Assembly (NCBI GenBank): GCA_017539635.1
Contig: JAFYCQ010000125.1
Span: 1-7,675 of the forward strand
DNA length: 7,675 bases
Reading direction: 5' to 3'
DNA from: Oscillospiraceae bacterium
GTDB lineage: Bacteria; Bacillota; Clostridia; Oscillospirales; Oscillospiraceae
In this document: positions 1-5,593 of the stretch, one piece after another
Layout of the letters: each line of letters starts with the position of its first letter
Numbering within the stretch: the stretch's first letter is position 1
Position numbers and translations under genes: made by a program
The notes under the pieces: model-generated
The model's input: the letters and a program-made list of their open reading frames with translations, nothing else
Database searches by the model: none
What the model was told of the DNA's origin: nothing

Positions 1-602
1 ATCTCTGGGCCAAACGCCAGGGCCTGCAGGTACTCAACCCGGAGCGGATCCGGGACATCTCCGCCAAGCTTCTGCGCGGGGAGGAGATCAGGATCGCCTG
101 CCCGTATCCGATCCGCGGCCTCCCACCGGAGCATGTGAGCCTGTCAGAAATCGGAGACGCTGTGGTCTCCTGGCGCGCGCAGCCGCAGGAGGGCCTGAAG
201 CTTGTGCCCCGGATCCTCAGCCTGGGCATCGGCTGCAGGCGCGGCACTTCAGCCGAGACGCTGGAGGAGGCCTTCTCCCGGTTTTGCGCGGAGCGGGATA
301 TTCTCCCCACCGCCATCCGCAGCGCGGCCAGCATCGACCTGAAACAGGATGAGGCGGGCCTGCTCGCCTTCTGCCTCGGCCATGGCTGGAAGATCGCCTT
401 CTACTCCGCCGACGAGCTTTGCCGGGCGGAGGGTCCCTTCTCCGCCTCTGCCTTCGTGCAGACGCAGGTCGGGGTGGACAATGTCTGTGAGCGCGCGGCG
501 GTCCTGCGCAGCGGTGGAGCGCTTGTGGAGAAAAAATACAAAGATTCCGGCGTGACATTTGCCCTGGCAGAGGCGCCGGTGGAGCTGGATTGGAGGTGCT
601 GA
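1..602 (+). CDS. cbiG: Cobalt-precorrin-5A hydrolase CbiG, 5'-truncated by the window edge
   Basis: CbiG opens the delta-lactone of cobalt-precorrin-5A and releases the C20 carbon as acetaldehyde, giving cobalt-precorrin-5B, in the cytoplasm. The open frame runs without a stop from position 3 to the TGA at 600-602, giving 199 visible residues. The family is usually around 350 residues, so the N-terminal portion is missing. The visible part starts in the central region (WAKRQGLQVLNPER, with an NP-type turn) and contains the whole C-terminal CbiG domain: LGIGCRRGTS at about fragment residues 74-83, ASIDLKQDEAG near 111-121, and a GVDNVCERAA stretch near 157-166. These match the conserved C-terminal CbiG blocks as I recall them. 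The GTG at 135 is an internal valine, not a start, because the frame continues upstream with CbiG-like sequence. The stop lies 1 base before cbiH. None of its 12 visible Ile codons is ATA. Confidence 0.93.
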   Translation, partial: LWAKRQGLQVLNPERIRDISAKLLRGEEIRIACPYPIRGLPPEHVSLSEIGDAVVSWRAQPQEGLKLVPRILSLGIGCRRGTSAETLEEAFSRFCAERDILPTAIRSAASIDLKQDEAGLLAFCLGHGWKIAFYSADELCRAEGPFSASAFVQTQVGVDNVCERAAVLRSGGALVEKKYKDSGVTFALAEAPVELDWRC

Positions 603-603
603 G

Positions 604-1341
604 ATGGGAAAGCTGTATGTGGTGGGCATCGGCCCGGGGGAGGGGAGGACCCTGACCGGCGCCGCCCGCGCCGCCCTGGACGCCTCGGAACTCCTGTGCG
701 GCTATACCGGCTATGTGGAGCTTGTAAAGCCGCTCTGCCCGGATAAGCCTGTCTATACCACCGGCATGACCGGGGAGCTTGCCCGCTGCCGCTATTGCCT
801 GGAGCAGGCGGCTGCGGGGAGGACCCTCGCGCTGGTCTGCAGCGGGGACGCCGGAGTCTACGGTATGGCCGGTCCCGTGCTGGAGCTTAAGCCGGAGTAC
901 CCGGAGGCTGAGGTGGAGATCATCCCCGGCGTCACGGCTGCCCTTTCGGGGGCAGCCCTGCTGGGGGCCCCGCTGGGGCACGATTTCTGTGTGATCTCCC
1001 TGTCCGACCGGCTTACCGACTGGGAGACGATCGAGCGCCGCCTGCGTCTGGCCGCCCGGGGGGACTTCGCCCTCTGCCTGTATAATCCCGCCTCCCGCGG
1101 CAGGCCGGAGCATCTGCGCCGGGCTGCTGAGATTCTGCTGGAGGAGAAAAGCCCGGACACGGTCTGCGGCCTTGTGCGGAACATAGGTAGGGTGGGGGAG
1201 AGCCTGCGGATCCTGCGGCTGGACGAACTGCGGGACGCAGAGGCGGACATGTTCTCCACCGTCTTTATCGGGACCTCGACTACCCGGGAGATCCTTGGCC
1301 GCATGGTCACACCGAGGGGGTATCGCCCATGCACATCGTGA
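604..1341 (+). CDS. cbiH: Cobalt-precorrin-3B C17-methyltransferase CbiH
   Basis: CbiH is a SAM-dependent enzyme that methylates C17 of cobalt-precorrin-3 and drives ring contraction to cobalt-precorrin-4. The 245-residue product has the usual length and tetrapyrrole methylase blocks in order: VVGIGPGEG at 6-14 (N-terminal glycine-rich loop), CGYTGYVEL at 32-40, CSGDAGVYGMAG at 79-90 (the hallmark of this family) and IPGVTAALSGAALLGAPLGHDF at 107-128. These are followed by SLSDRLTDW at 132-140 and LYNPASRGRPEHL at 159-171. I chose the ATG at 604 because GGAGG at 592-596 sits 7 bases upstream and the protein then opens directly with the methylase fold. The frame stays open back to 559, but that extension is overlapped by cbiG and adds unrelated residues. 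Its last 13 bases overlap the start of cbiJ, so the two are probably translationally coupled. CobJ is the aerobic counterpart; CbiG and CbiD in the same operon favour the anaerobic name. Confidence 0.95.
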   Translation: MGKLYVVGIGPGEGRTLTGAARAALDASELLCGYTGYVELVKPLCPDKPVYTTGMTGELARCRYCLEQAAAGRTLALVCSGDAGVYGMAGPVLELKPEYPEAEVEIIPGVTAALSGAALLGAPLGHDFCVISLSDRLTDWETIERRLRLAARGDFALCLYNPASRGRPEHLRRAAEILLEEKSPDTVCGLVRNIGRVGESLRILRLDELRDAEADMFSTVFIGTSTTREILGRMVTPRGYRPCTS

Positions 1342-2099
1342 TCTTCGGCGGCACCACCGAGGGACGGGAGCTGTCCGAGCGCCTGGCCGCGGCGGGCGCG
1401 GAGCTCACCGTCTGCGTCCTGACGGACTACGGCGAGGAGACCCAGGGGGAGCTGCCGGGGGTGAAGACCCACGTCGGCGCTCTGAGCGCGGAGGAAAAGC
1501 AGCGGCTGCTCTCCGATGCCGCCCTCTGCGTGGACGCCACCCACCCCTACGCCACCCATGTGAGCGCCTCGGTCAAGGCCGCCTGTGAGAGCGCCTCCGT
1601 GCCCTATCTGCGTCTGCGCCGTCCGGCTTCCCAAACGGAGGGCGCGGTCGTTGTGGAGGATGCCGCCGCTGCCGCCGCCTATCTGCGGGAGCGGCCCGGC
1701 AACGTCCTGCTGACCACCGGCGCCAAGGAGCTGTCTGCCTTCCGGGCGCTTGACCCGGAGCGCCTCTATCCCCGGGTCCTGCCGAGCCGCGCGGGCATCG
1801 AAGCCTGCGAGGCCCTGGGCATTCCCCATCGCAACATCCTCGCCATGCAGGGGCCCTTTTCCCGGGAAATGAACACTGCCATGATCCGGCAGTATGCGAT
1901 CCGCTGGCTCGTCACCAAGGACGGCGGCGCGGCGGGAGGCTTCCCGGAGAAAGCGGAAGCCGCAAAAGAGACCGGGGCCGGATTGATCGTCCTGCGCCGC
2001 CCCGGCGATCAGGGCGAGGATTTCGCCCGTGTCCTGGATTTGTGTCTGACACGTCTTCGTGTTGACAATAGTGAAAACGAAAAAGGAGAAAAACCATGA
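1329..2099 (+). CDS. cbiJ: Cobalt-precorrin-6A reductase CbiJ
   Basis: CbiJ uses a reduced nicotinamide cofactor to reduce the macrocycle of cobalt-precorrin-6A, giving cobalt-precorrin-6B. The 256-residue protein starts with the Rossmann-like nucleotide loop IFGGTTEGREL at 5-15 and has the family signature VDATHPYATHVS at 68-79. Further blocks are LLTTGAKEL at 127-135, AMQGPFSREMN at 172-182 and WLVTKDGGAAGGFPEK at 193-208, the C-terminal glycine-rich site. The ATG at 1329 lies inside the end of cbiH and gives an exact family N-terminus. The last 13 residues or so (RVDNSENEKGEKP) look like an add-on: they are encoded by the A-rich ribosome binding region of the next gene, and the TGA overlaps that gene's ATG. 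None of the 8 Ile codons is ATA. CobK is the homologous aerobic enzyme. Confidence 0.94.
   Translation: MHIVIFGGTTEGRELSERLAAAGAELTVCVLTDYGEETQGELPGVKTHVGALSAEEKQRLLSDAALCVDATHPYATHVSASVKAACESASVPYLRLRRPASQTEGAVVVEDAAAAAAYLRERPGNVLLTTGAKELSAFRALDPERLYPRVLPSRAGIEACEALGIPHRNILAMQGPFSREMNTAMIRQYAIRWLVTKDGGAAGGFPEKAEAAKETGAGLIVLRRPGDQGEDFARVLDLCLTRLRVDNSENEKGEKP
2082..2095 (+). promoter_or_regulatory. Strong ribosome binding site of the CbiK-type lipoprotein gene, inside the end of cbiJ
   Basis: AAAGGAG at 2082-2088, five A and CC precede the ATG at 2096. It is almost the same as the site before the second lipoprotein gene (AAAGGAG, six A, CC, ATG at 3279) and unlike the sites before cbiH, cbiC and cbiF. 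It decides the start of the chelatase gene and is read as the C-terminal codons of cbiJ. Confidence 0.85.
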
Positions 2100-3148
2100 A
2101 CAGAGCCATCACCCTGATCCTCACCGCCGCACTGCTGGCCCTGCTGCTTACCGGCTGCGCCTCCAAGCCCGCTGCCGCACCCGCCCCCGCCGAGGCCACC
2201 AAGGCCCCCGAGGCCGAGGAAGCTGCTCCCGCGGAAGAACCCAAGGCGGAAGAGCCCGCCCCCGCCGAGGAAGCCGCTGAGGCCGAGGAGGAAGAGGACG
2301 AGGAAAACTACAGCACCGGCGACGCCTCTCTGGACGATCCCCGCAACCAGGACGGCATCGGGGAGAAGGAACTGCTGGTAGTGTCCTTCGGCACCAGCTT
2401 CAACGACAGCCGCCGCGAGACCATCGGCGCCATAGAGAAGGCCATGATCGAGGCTTTCCCCGAGCTGGACGTCCGCAGAGGCTTCACCAGCCAGATAATC
2501 ATCGACCACGTTCAGCGCCGCGACGGCGAAACTATCGACAACATTACCCAGGCTCTTGACAGAGCCGTCGATAACGGCGTCAAGACCCTTATCGTGCAGC
2601 CCACCCACCTGATGCCCGGCTTCGAGTACAACGATGTCATAGACGAGATCGCCTCCTACGCCGACGCCTTTGAGAAGGTCACCATCGGCAGGCCCATCCT
2701 GGACACCGACGCTGACTTCAGCACGGTGGCAAAGGCCATTACCGACGCCACCAAGGAGTACGACGACGGCAAGACCGCCATCGTCTTCATGGGCCACGGC
2801 ACCGAGGCCGACTCCAACGAAGTCTATGCCAAGATGCAGGGCGTACTTAAGGATATGGGTATGAAGAACTACTACATCGGCACCGTTGAGGCCGAGCCCT
2901 CCGTGGAAGACGTCCTGGCCCTTGTCCAGGCCGGAGACTACGAGAGAGTCGTTCTCGAGCCCCTCATGATAGTTGCCGGCGACCACGCCAACAACGACAT
3001 GGCCGGCGACGAGGAGGATTCCTGGAAGACCATATTCGAGGATGCCGGCTACGAGGTGGAGTGTGTGCTCCGCGGTCTCGGCTCCTTCCCGGAGATTCAG
3101 GATCTGCTTGTCGAGCACGCCAAGGCTGCCGTTGCCGAGATCGGCTGA
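2096..3148 (+). CDS. cbiK: CbiK-family sirohydrochlorin cobaltochelatase with lipoprotein signal peptide
   Basis: A class II chelatase of the CbiK family, which classically inserts Co2+ into sirohydrochlorin. The 350-residue protein has three parts. A type II signal peptide (residues 1-20) has the lipobox LLTGC, with Cys21 as the lipid anchor. A low-complexity tether rich in Ala, Pro and Glu (about 22-70) ends in a run of acidic residues. A complete CbiK domain covers about 90-350: VVSFGTSFNDSRRETIGAI at 95-113, QPTHLMPGFEYNDV at 168-181, FMGHGTEADSNEVY at 231-244 and IVAGDHANNDMAGDEEDSW at 292-310. His234 and His297 match the two histidines, and Glu177 probably the glutamate, of the Salmonella CbiK metal site. 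An intact active site is therefore expected. The anchor places it outside the cytoplasmic membrane, which does not fit a cytoplasmic pathway. Periplasmic CbiK in Desulfovibrio and the haem-binding CbiK-like lipoprotein IhtB of Porphyromonas are known precedents. Its ATG overlaps the stop of cbiJ. Function as true cobaltochelatase versus surface tetrapyrrole binder is open. Confidence 0.9.
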   Translation: MNRAITLILTAALLALLLTGCASKPAAAPAPAEATKAPEAEEAAPAEEPKAEEPAPAEEAAEAEEEEDEENYSTGDASLDDPRNQDGIGEKELLVVSFGTSFNDSRRETIGAIEKAMIEAFPELDVRRGFTSQIIIDHVQRRDGETIDNITQALDRAVDNGVKTLIVQPTHLMPGFEYNDVIDEIASYADAFEKVTIGRPILDTDADFSTVAKAITDATKEYDDGKTAIVFMGHGTEADSNEVYAKMQGVLKDMGMKNYYIGTVEAEPSVEDVLALVQAGDYERVVLEPLMIVAGDHANNDMAGDEEDSWKTIFEDAGYEVECVLRGLGSFPEIQDLLVEHAKAAVAEIG

Positions 3149-3183
3149 TTGGCTGCCGCCGGGAAAAATCCATACTGACCTTC

Positions 3184-3215
3184 ACAGGCTTTCGGGCATT
3201 GACCTGAAAGCCTGT
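3184..3215. promoter_or_regulatory. Inverted repeat / hairpin, 13-bp stem, between the two lipoprotein genes
   Basis: The arms are 3184-3196 (ACAGGCTTTCGGG) and 3203-3215 (CCTGAAAGCCTGT), separated by the 6-base loop CATTGA. Twelve pairs are Watson-Crick and one is G-U; the outer ten are perfect. It lies 36 bases after the chelatase stop. Only TTT and then GGG follow the stem, a poor U-tract, so it is at best a weak intrinsic terminator. Its right arm and loop overlap a possible -35 element (TTGACC, 3199-3204), so an operator or an RNA processing or stability hairpin is equally possible. Confidence 0.6.
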
Positions 3216-3230
3216 TTGGGCTAATATAAT
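3199..3230 (+). promoter_or_regulatory. Candidate sigma-A-type promoter for the second lipoprotein gene and downstream cbi genes
   Basis: A perfect TATAAT lies at 3225-3230, 48 bases before the ATG at 3279, in the only AT-rich patch of this GC-rich region. The best -35 match is TTGACC at 3199-3204, but the spacer is 20 bases, longer than the usual 17. CTGAAA at 3204-3209 would give 15. No TG extension is present. The -10 is convincing and the -35 is weak, so the promoter would need an activator or be of modest strength. Confidence 0.45.
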
Positions 3231-3263
3231 GAGGCAAAACGGGAGGTAAAATCTGTTTTGCTC
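3231..3263 (+). promoter_or_regulatory. Possible 5' leader hairpin upstream of the second lipoprotein gene
   Basis: CAAAAC at 3235-3240 pairs with GTTTTG at 3255-3260. It may be extended inward by G-U, G-C and G-U pairs, and outward by GAG (3231-3233) with CTC (3261-3263) around a bulged G. It would form just after the expected transcription start and encloses a GGGAGG (3241-3246) that resembles a ribosome binding site but has no credible start codon at the right distance. The real site, AAAGGAG at 3264-3270, lies just outside the stem. Stability is modest. Confidence 0.3.
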
Positions 3264-3278
3264 AAAGGAGAAAAAACC
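3264..3278 (+). promoter_or_regulatory. Ribosome binding site that fixes the start of the second lipoprotein gene
   Basis: AAAGGAG at 3264-3270 sits 8 bases before the ATG at 3279. It favours this ATG over the in-frame TTG at 3258, which would place the ribosome binding site inside the coding region and add seven residues in front of a clean signal peptide. It is nearly identical to the site before the CbiK-type gene. Confidence 0.85.
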
Positions 3279-4241
3279 ATGAAAAAGACACTTTCCCTTC
3301 TTTTGGCCGCAGTTTTGCTGCTGGCCATGCTTGCCGCCTGCGGCAGCAACACAGCGACGAGCAACCCGACTACTGAGCCGGAGCCTGTCGAAGATACTAC
3401 TCCCGCGCCTGAACCGGCCTCTGAGCCCGCGCCGGGAGGTGAGCCGGAAGACACCCAGACGCCCGCCAATGTCGCCGGAGCGGAGGACATGACCGAGGTT
3501 GAGGAGGTCGTGGAGGAGGGGATGATCCCCGTTTACGCCGAGAGCCTTAATGACGGAGTCTATCCCGTGGTCATGAAGTCCAGCTCCTCCATGTTCAAGG
3601 CCGACCACTGCGAGGTGGAGGTGAAGGACGGCCGGATGACCGCCATCCTCTATATGACCAGCGAGGCTTATCCCTACATGTTCGCCGGCACCGCCGCCGA
3701 GGCGGCTGCAGCCTCCGAGGACGCCTATATACTCCCTGTGGAGGCCGGAGATTTCAGGACCTTCACACTCCCGCTCAACGCCCTTGACGACGGCGAGAGC
3801 TTTGCTGCTTTTTCCAAGAGAAAAGAGCTGTGGTATGACCGCACCCTCCTTTTCAGAGCCGATTCTCTGCCCCAGAGCGCCTTTAAAGAGGGATTTTTCG
3901 TAACGGCAGAATCTCTCGGCCTTTCCGACGGCCTTTATTCAGCCGAGGTCGCCCTCGCCGGCGGTTCCGGCAAAGCGAGCGTCGGGAGCCCGGCAGACCT
4001 TGTCGTTAAAGACGGCGCCGTCACCGCCACCATCGAGTGGAGCAGTCCCAATTACGACTACATGGTAGTGGACGGTGAAAAATACCTCCCTGTAAACGAC
4101 GGCGGCAACTCCGTTTTTGAGATACCCGTAAGCATTTTTGACCGGCCCATGACTGTATATGCCGACACCACCGCCATGAGCCAGCCCCATGAGATCGAAT
4201 ACACCCTGACCTTCGACTCTGCGTCCATACAGGCGAAATGA
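3279..4241 (+). CDS. Lipoprotein with two tandem NEAT-like beta domains; candidate tetrapyrrole-binding surface protein
   Basis: I do not recognise a named gene. The 320-residue product has a type II signal peptide (KK at 2-3, hydrophobic core 5-17, lipobox LAAC with Cys21 as anchor) and a Pro/Glu/Thr-rich tether at about 24-80. Two related domains follow at about 89-197 and 211-313. Both open with DGxY (DGVYPV 92-97, DGLYSA 217-222), share VKDG, then an alternating hydrophobic strand and an aromatic YPYMF or YDYMV motif (131-135, 259-263). Both end in a strand finishing in F (RTLLF 188-192, YTLTF 308-312). This resembles NEAT or similar Ig-like domains of Gram-positive haem uptake proteins. 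An HEIEY motif (304-308) in domain 2 sits where NEAT domains carry their haem-ligating YxxxY; domain 1 has LWYDR there. A Tp47-like beta domain is another option. The only cysteine besides the anchor is Cys111. Its stop overlaps the cbiA start. Lipoprotein call strong, domain family tentative, ligand inferred. Confidence 0.8.
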   Translation: MKKTLSLLLAAVLLLAMLAACGSNTATSNPTTEPEPVEDTTPAPEPASEPAPGGEPEDTQTPANVAGAEDMTEVEEVVEEGMIPVYAESLNDGVYPVVMKSSSSMFKADHCEVEVKDGRMTAILYMTSEAYPYMFAGTAAEAAAASEDAYILPVEAGDFRTFTLPLNALDDGESFAAFSKRKELWYDRTLLFRADSLPQSAFKEGFFVTAESLGLSDGLYSAEVALAGGSGKASVGSPADLVVKDGAVTATIEWSSPNYDYMVVDGEKYLPVNDGGNSVFEIPVSIFDRPMTVYADTTAMSQPHEIEYTLTFDSASIQAK

Positions 4242-5593
4242 GATCCGCCGTACCGAGGGTCCTCATATCCGGGACCAGCAGCGGCTGCGGAAAGACCACC
4301 GTGACCTGCGCCGTATTGCAGGCGCTGTGTGACCGGGGCCTTTCCGTCTCCGCATTCAAATGTGGCCCGGACTATATAGACCCCATGTTCCACAGCCGGA
4401 TAATCGGGGCCAAAAGCGCCAACTTGGATCCGTTTTTCTTTTCGGAAAACACAATGCGCCACCTGCTTTCCAAAGGCGCCTCGGGCCGGGATATAAGCGT
4501 CATAGAGGGCGTAATGGGCTTCTATGACGGTCTCGGCGTGACGGAAAAGGCCAGCACCCAAACTGTTGCATCGGCGACGGAAACGCCGGTCATACTTGTG
4601 CTGAACGCCAAGGGCGCCGCCGCGTCATTGCTGGCGGAGATCTCCGGCTTTCTCCGCTTCCGCCCGGAAAGCGGGATAAGGGGAGTCATCTTCAACCGCT
4701 GCTCTCCCATGCTCTACCCGGCCTTAAAGGACGCCGTTTTGCAGGAGTTCGGGGGAGACGTGATTCCCCTGGGATTTCTGCCGCCCATGCCGGAGTGCTC
4801 TCTGGAGAGCCGGCATTTGGGCCTCGTTACTGCCCAGGAGGTGGAGGGGCTTAAAGACAAGCTCCGCGCCCTTTCGACCCAGGCGGAAAAAACCCTTGAC
4901 CTAAAGGGGCTTATAGCCCTGGCCGATGACGCCCCGGAGCTGTGCTTCGAGCCTGTAAAGACTCCCCGCTTTTCAGAGCCGGTGAGGATCGCCGTTGCCA
5001 GAGACAGGGCCTTCTGCTTTTACTATGAGGACGGCCTCGATATGCTTAGAGAGGCCGGGGCGGAAATCGTGACCTTTTCACCACTTACGGATGCCGCCCT
5101 GCCGGAAAACATCGACGGCCTTATACTGGGGGGCGGCTACCCGGAATTATACGCCGAAGAGCTGTCCCGGAACAAAACCATGCTCGCCTCTGTATTAAAG
5201 GCCGTAAAGGGAGGACTTCCCACCATAGCCGAATGCGGCGGGTATATGTATCTGACCGAGGCTATCGGGGAATACACCATGGCAGGCCTGCTTGAAGGCG
5301 CCTGCCGGAACACGGGCAGACTATCCCGGTTCGGCTATGTGACACTCACGGCAAAGGAGGATAACCTCCTTTGCAAAAAAGGGGAGAGCATCCCCGCCCA
5401 CGAGTTCCACTACTGGGATACCCCCGACCCGGGGCATGGCTTTGTGGCCGAAAAGCCCTCGGGAAAGCGCTGGGAGGCGTGCTGCGTCTCCGAAACGCTT
5501 TACGCCGGGTTCCCTCATTTTCACTTTTACGCAAATCCGGTATTCGCGGAAAATTTCTACAGAGCGTGTCTGAAGGAGCGCCATAATGTTTGA
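4238..5593 (+). CDS. cbiA: Cobyrinic acid a,c-diamide synthase CbiA
   Basis: CbiA uses ATP and glutamine to amidate the c and then the a acetate side chain of cobyrinic acid. The 451-residue protein is full length. The N-terminal dethiobiotin-synthetase-like ATPase domain has the P-loop GTSSGCGKTT at 12-21, then FKCGPDYIDPMFH at 40-52 and VIEGVMGFYDG at 88-98. The C-terminal class I glutamine amidotransferase-like domain starts near 250 and contains LILGGGYPELYAEEL at 295-309, the nucleophile Cys333 in AECGGYMYLTEA and a catalytic His, probably His429, in FPHFHFYANP. The ATG at 4238 overlaps the preceding lipoprotein stop (ATGA) with only a poor AGGCG upstream, so translation is probably coupled. 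Ten of its 19 Ile codons are ATA, unlike cbiG-cbiH-cbiJ. CobB (aerobic) and CfbB (coenzyme F430 route) are relatives; the neighbours favour CbiA. Confidence 0.95.
   Translation: MRSAVPRVLISGTSSGCGKTTVTCAVLQALCDRGLSVSAFKCGPDYIDPMFHSRIIGAKSANLDPFFFSENTMRHLLSKGASGRDISVIEGVMGFYDGLGVTEKASTQTVASATETPVILVLNAKGAAASLLAEISGFLRFRPESGIRGVIFNRCSPMLYPALKDAVLQEFGGDVIPLGFLPPMPECSLESRHLGLVTAQEVEGLKDKLRALSTQAEKTLDLKGLIALADDAPELCFEPVKTPRFSEPVRIAVARDRAFCFYYEDGLDMLREAGAEIVTFSPLTDAALPENIDGLILGGGYPELYAEELSRNKTMLASVLKAVKGGLPTIAECGGYMYLTEAIGEYTMAGLLEGACRNTGRLSRFGYVTLTAKEDNLLCKKGESIPAHEFHYWDTPDPGHGFVAEKPSGKRWEACCVSETLYAGFPHFHFYANPVFAENFYRACLKERHNV

Noticed and set aside
1295..1588. A 97-codon + strand frame overlapping the cbiH-cbiJ junction
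   Set aside because: Arg/Gly/His-rich translation in a frame shifted from cbiJ, with no domain and no ribosome binding site; a shadow of cbiJ.
217..1829. Two long minus-strand open frames (217-1113 and 858-1829) opposite cbiG-cbiH-cbiJ
   Set aside because: Low-complexity Arg/Gly/Pro-rich translations typical of antisense frames in high-GC DNA; they overlap three well-supported genes.
2047..2064. Small hairpin around ACACG-TCTT-CGTGT near the end of cbiJ
   Set aside because: Only five Watson-Crick pairs plus two wobble pairs, inside coding sequence and with no T-run after it; no support as a terminator.
2062..2095. TTGACA at 2062-2067, a perfect -35 hexamer before the CbiK-type gene
   Set aside because: A -10 at normal spacing would fall on the GGAGAA of the ribosome binding site, which is no match, and the sequence is coding in cbiJ.
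2009..3118. A 369-codon open frame on the minus strand opposite the CbiK-type lipoprotein gene
   Set aside because: It mirrors a GC-rich, strongly coding + strand gene, gives Gly/Leu/Val-rich sequence without recognisable domains, and has no ribosome binding site or operon context. The + strand frame has a clear CbiK domain.
3184..3220. A clear intrinsic terminator after the CbiK-type gene
   Set aside because: The stem is good but only TTT and then GGG follow, so it lacks a proper U-tract; kept as an inverted repeat of uncertain role.
3258..3278. TTG at 3258 as an earlier start for the second lipoprotein
   Set aside because: It would read through the strong AAAGGAG site and put MLKGEKT in front of a classic MKK signal peptide. 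The GGGAGG upstream of it is 11 bases away, too far to be convincing.
3149..3278. Cobalamin riboswitch in the only intergenic gap
   Set aside because: The gap is 130 bases, shorter than a full cobalamin riboswitch, and I see no B12-box-like sequence. A riboswitch, if any, would be expected upstream of the operon start, outside the window.
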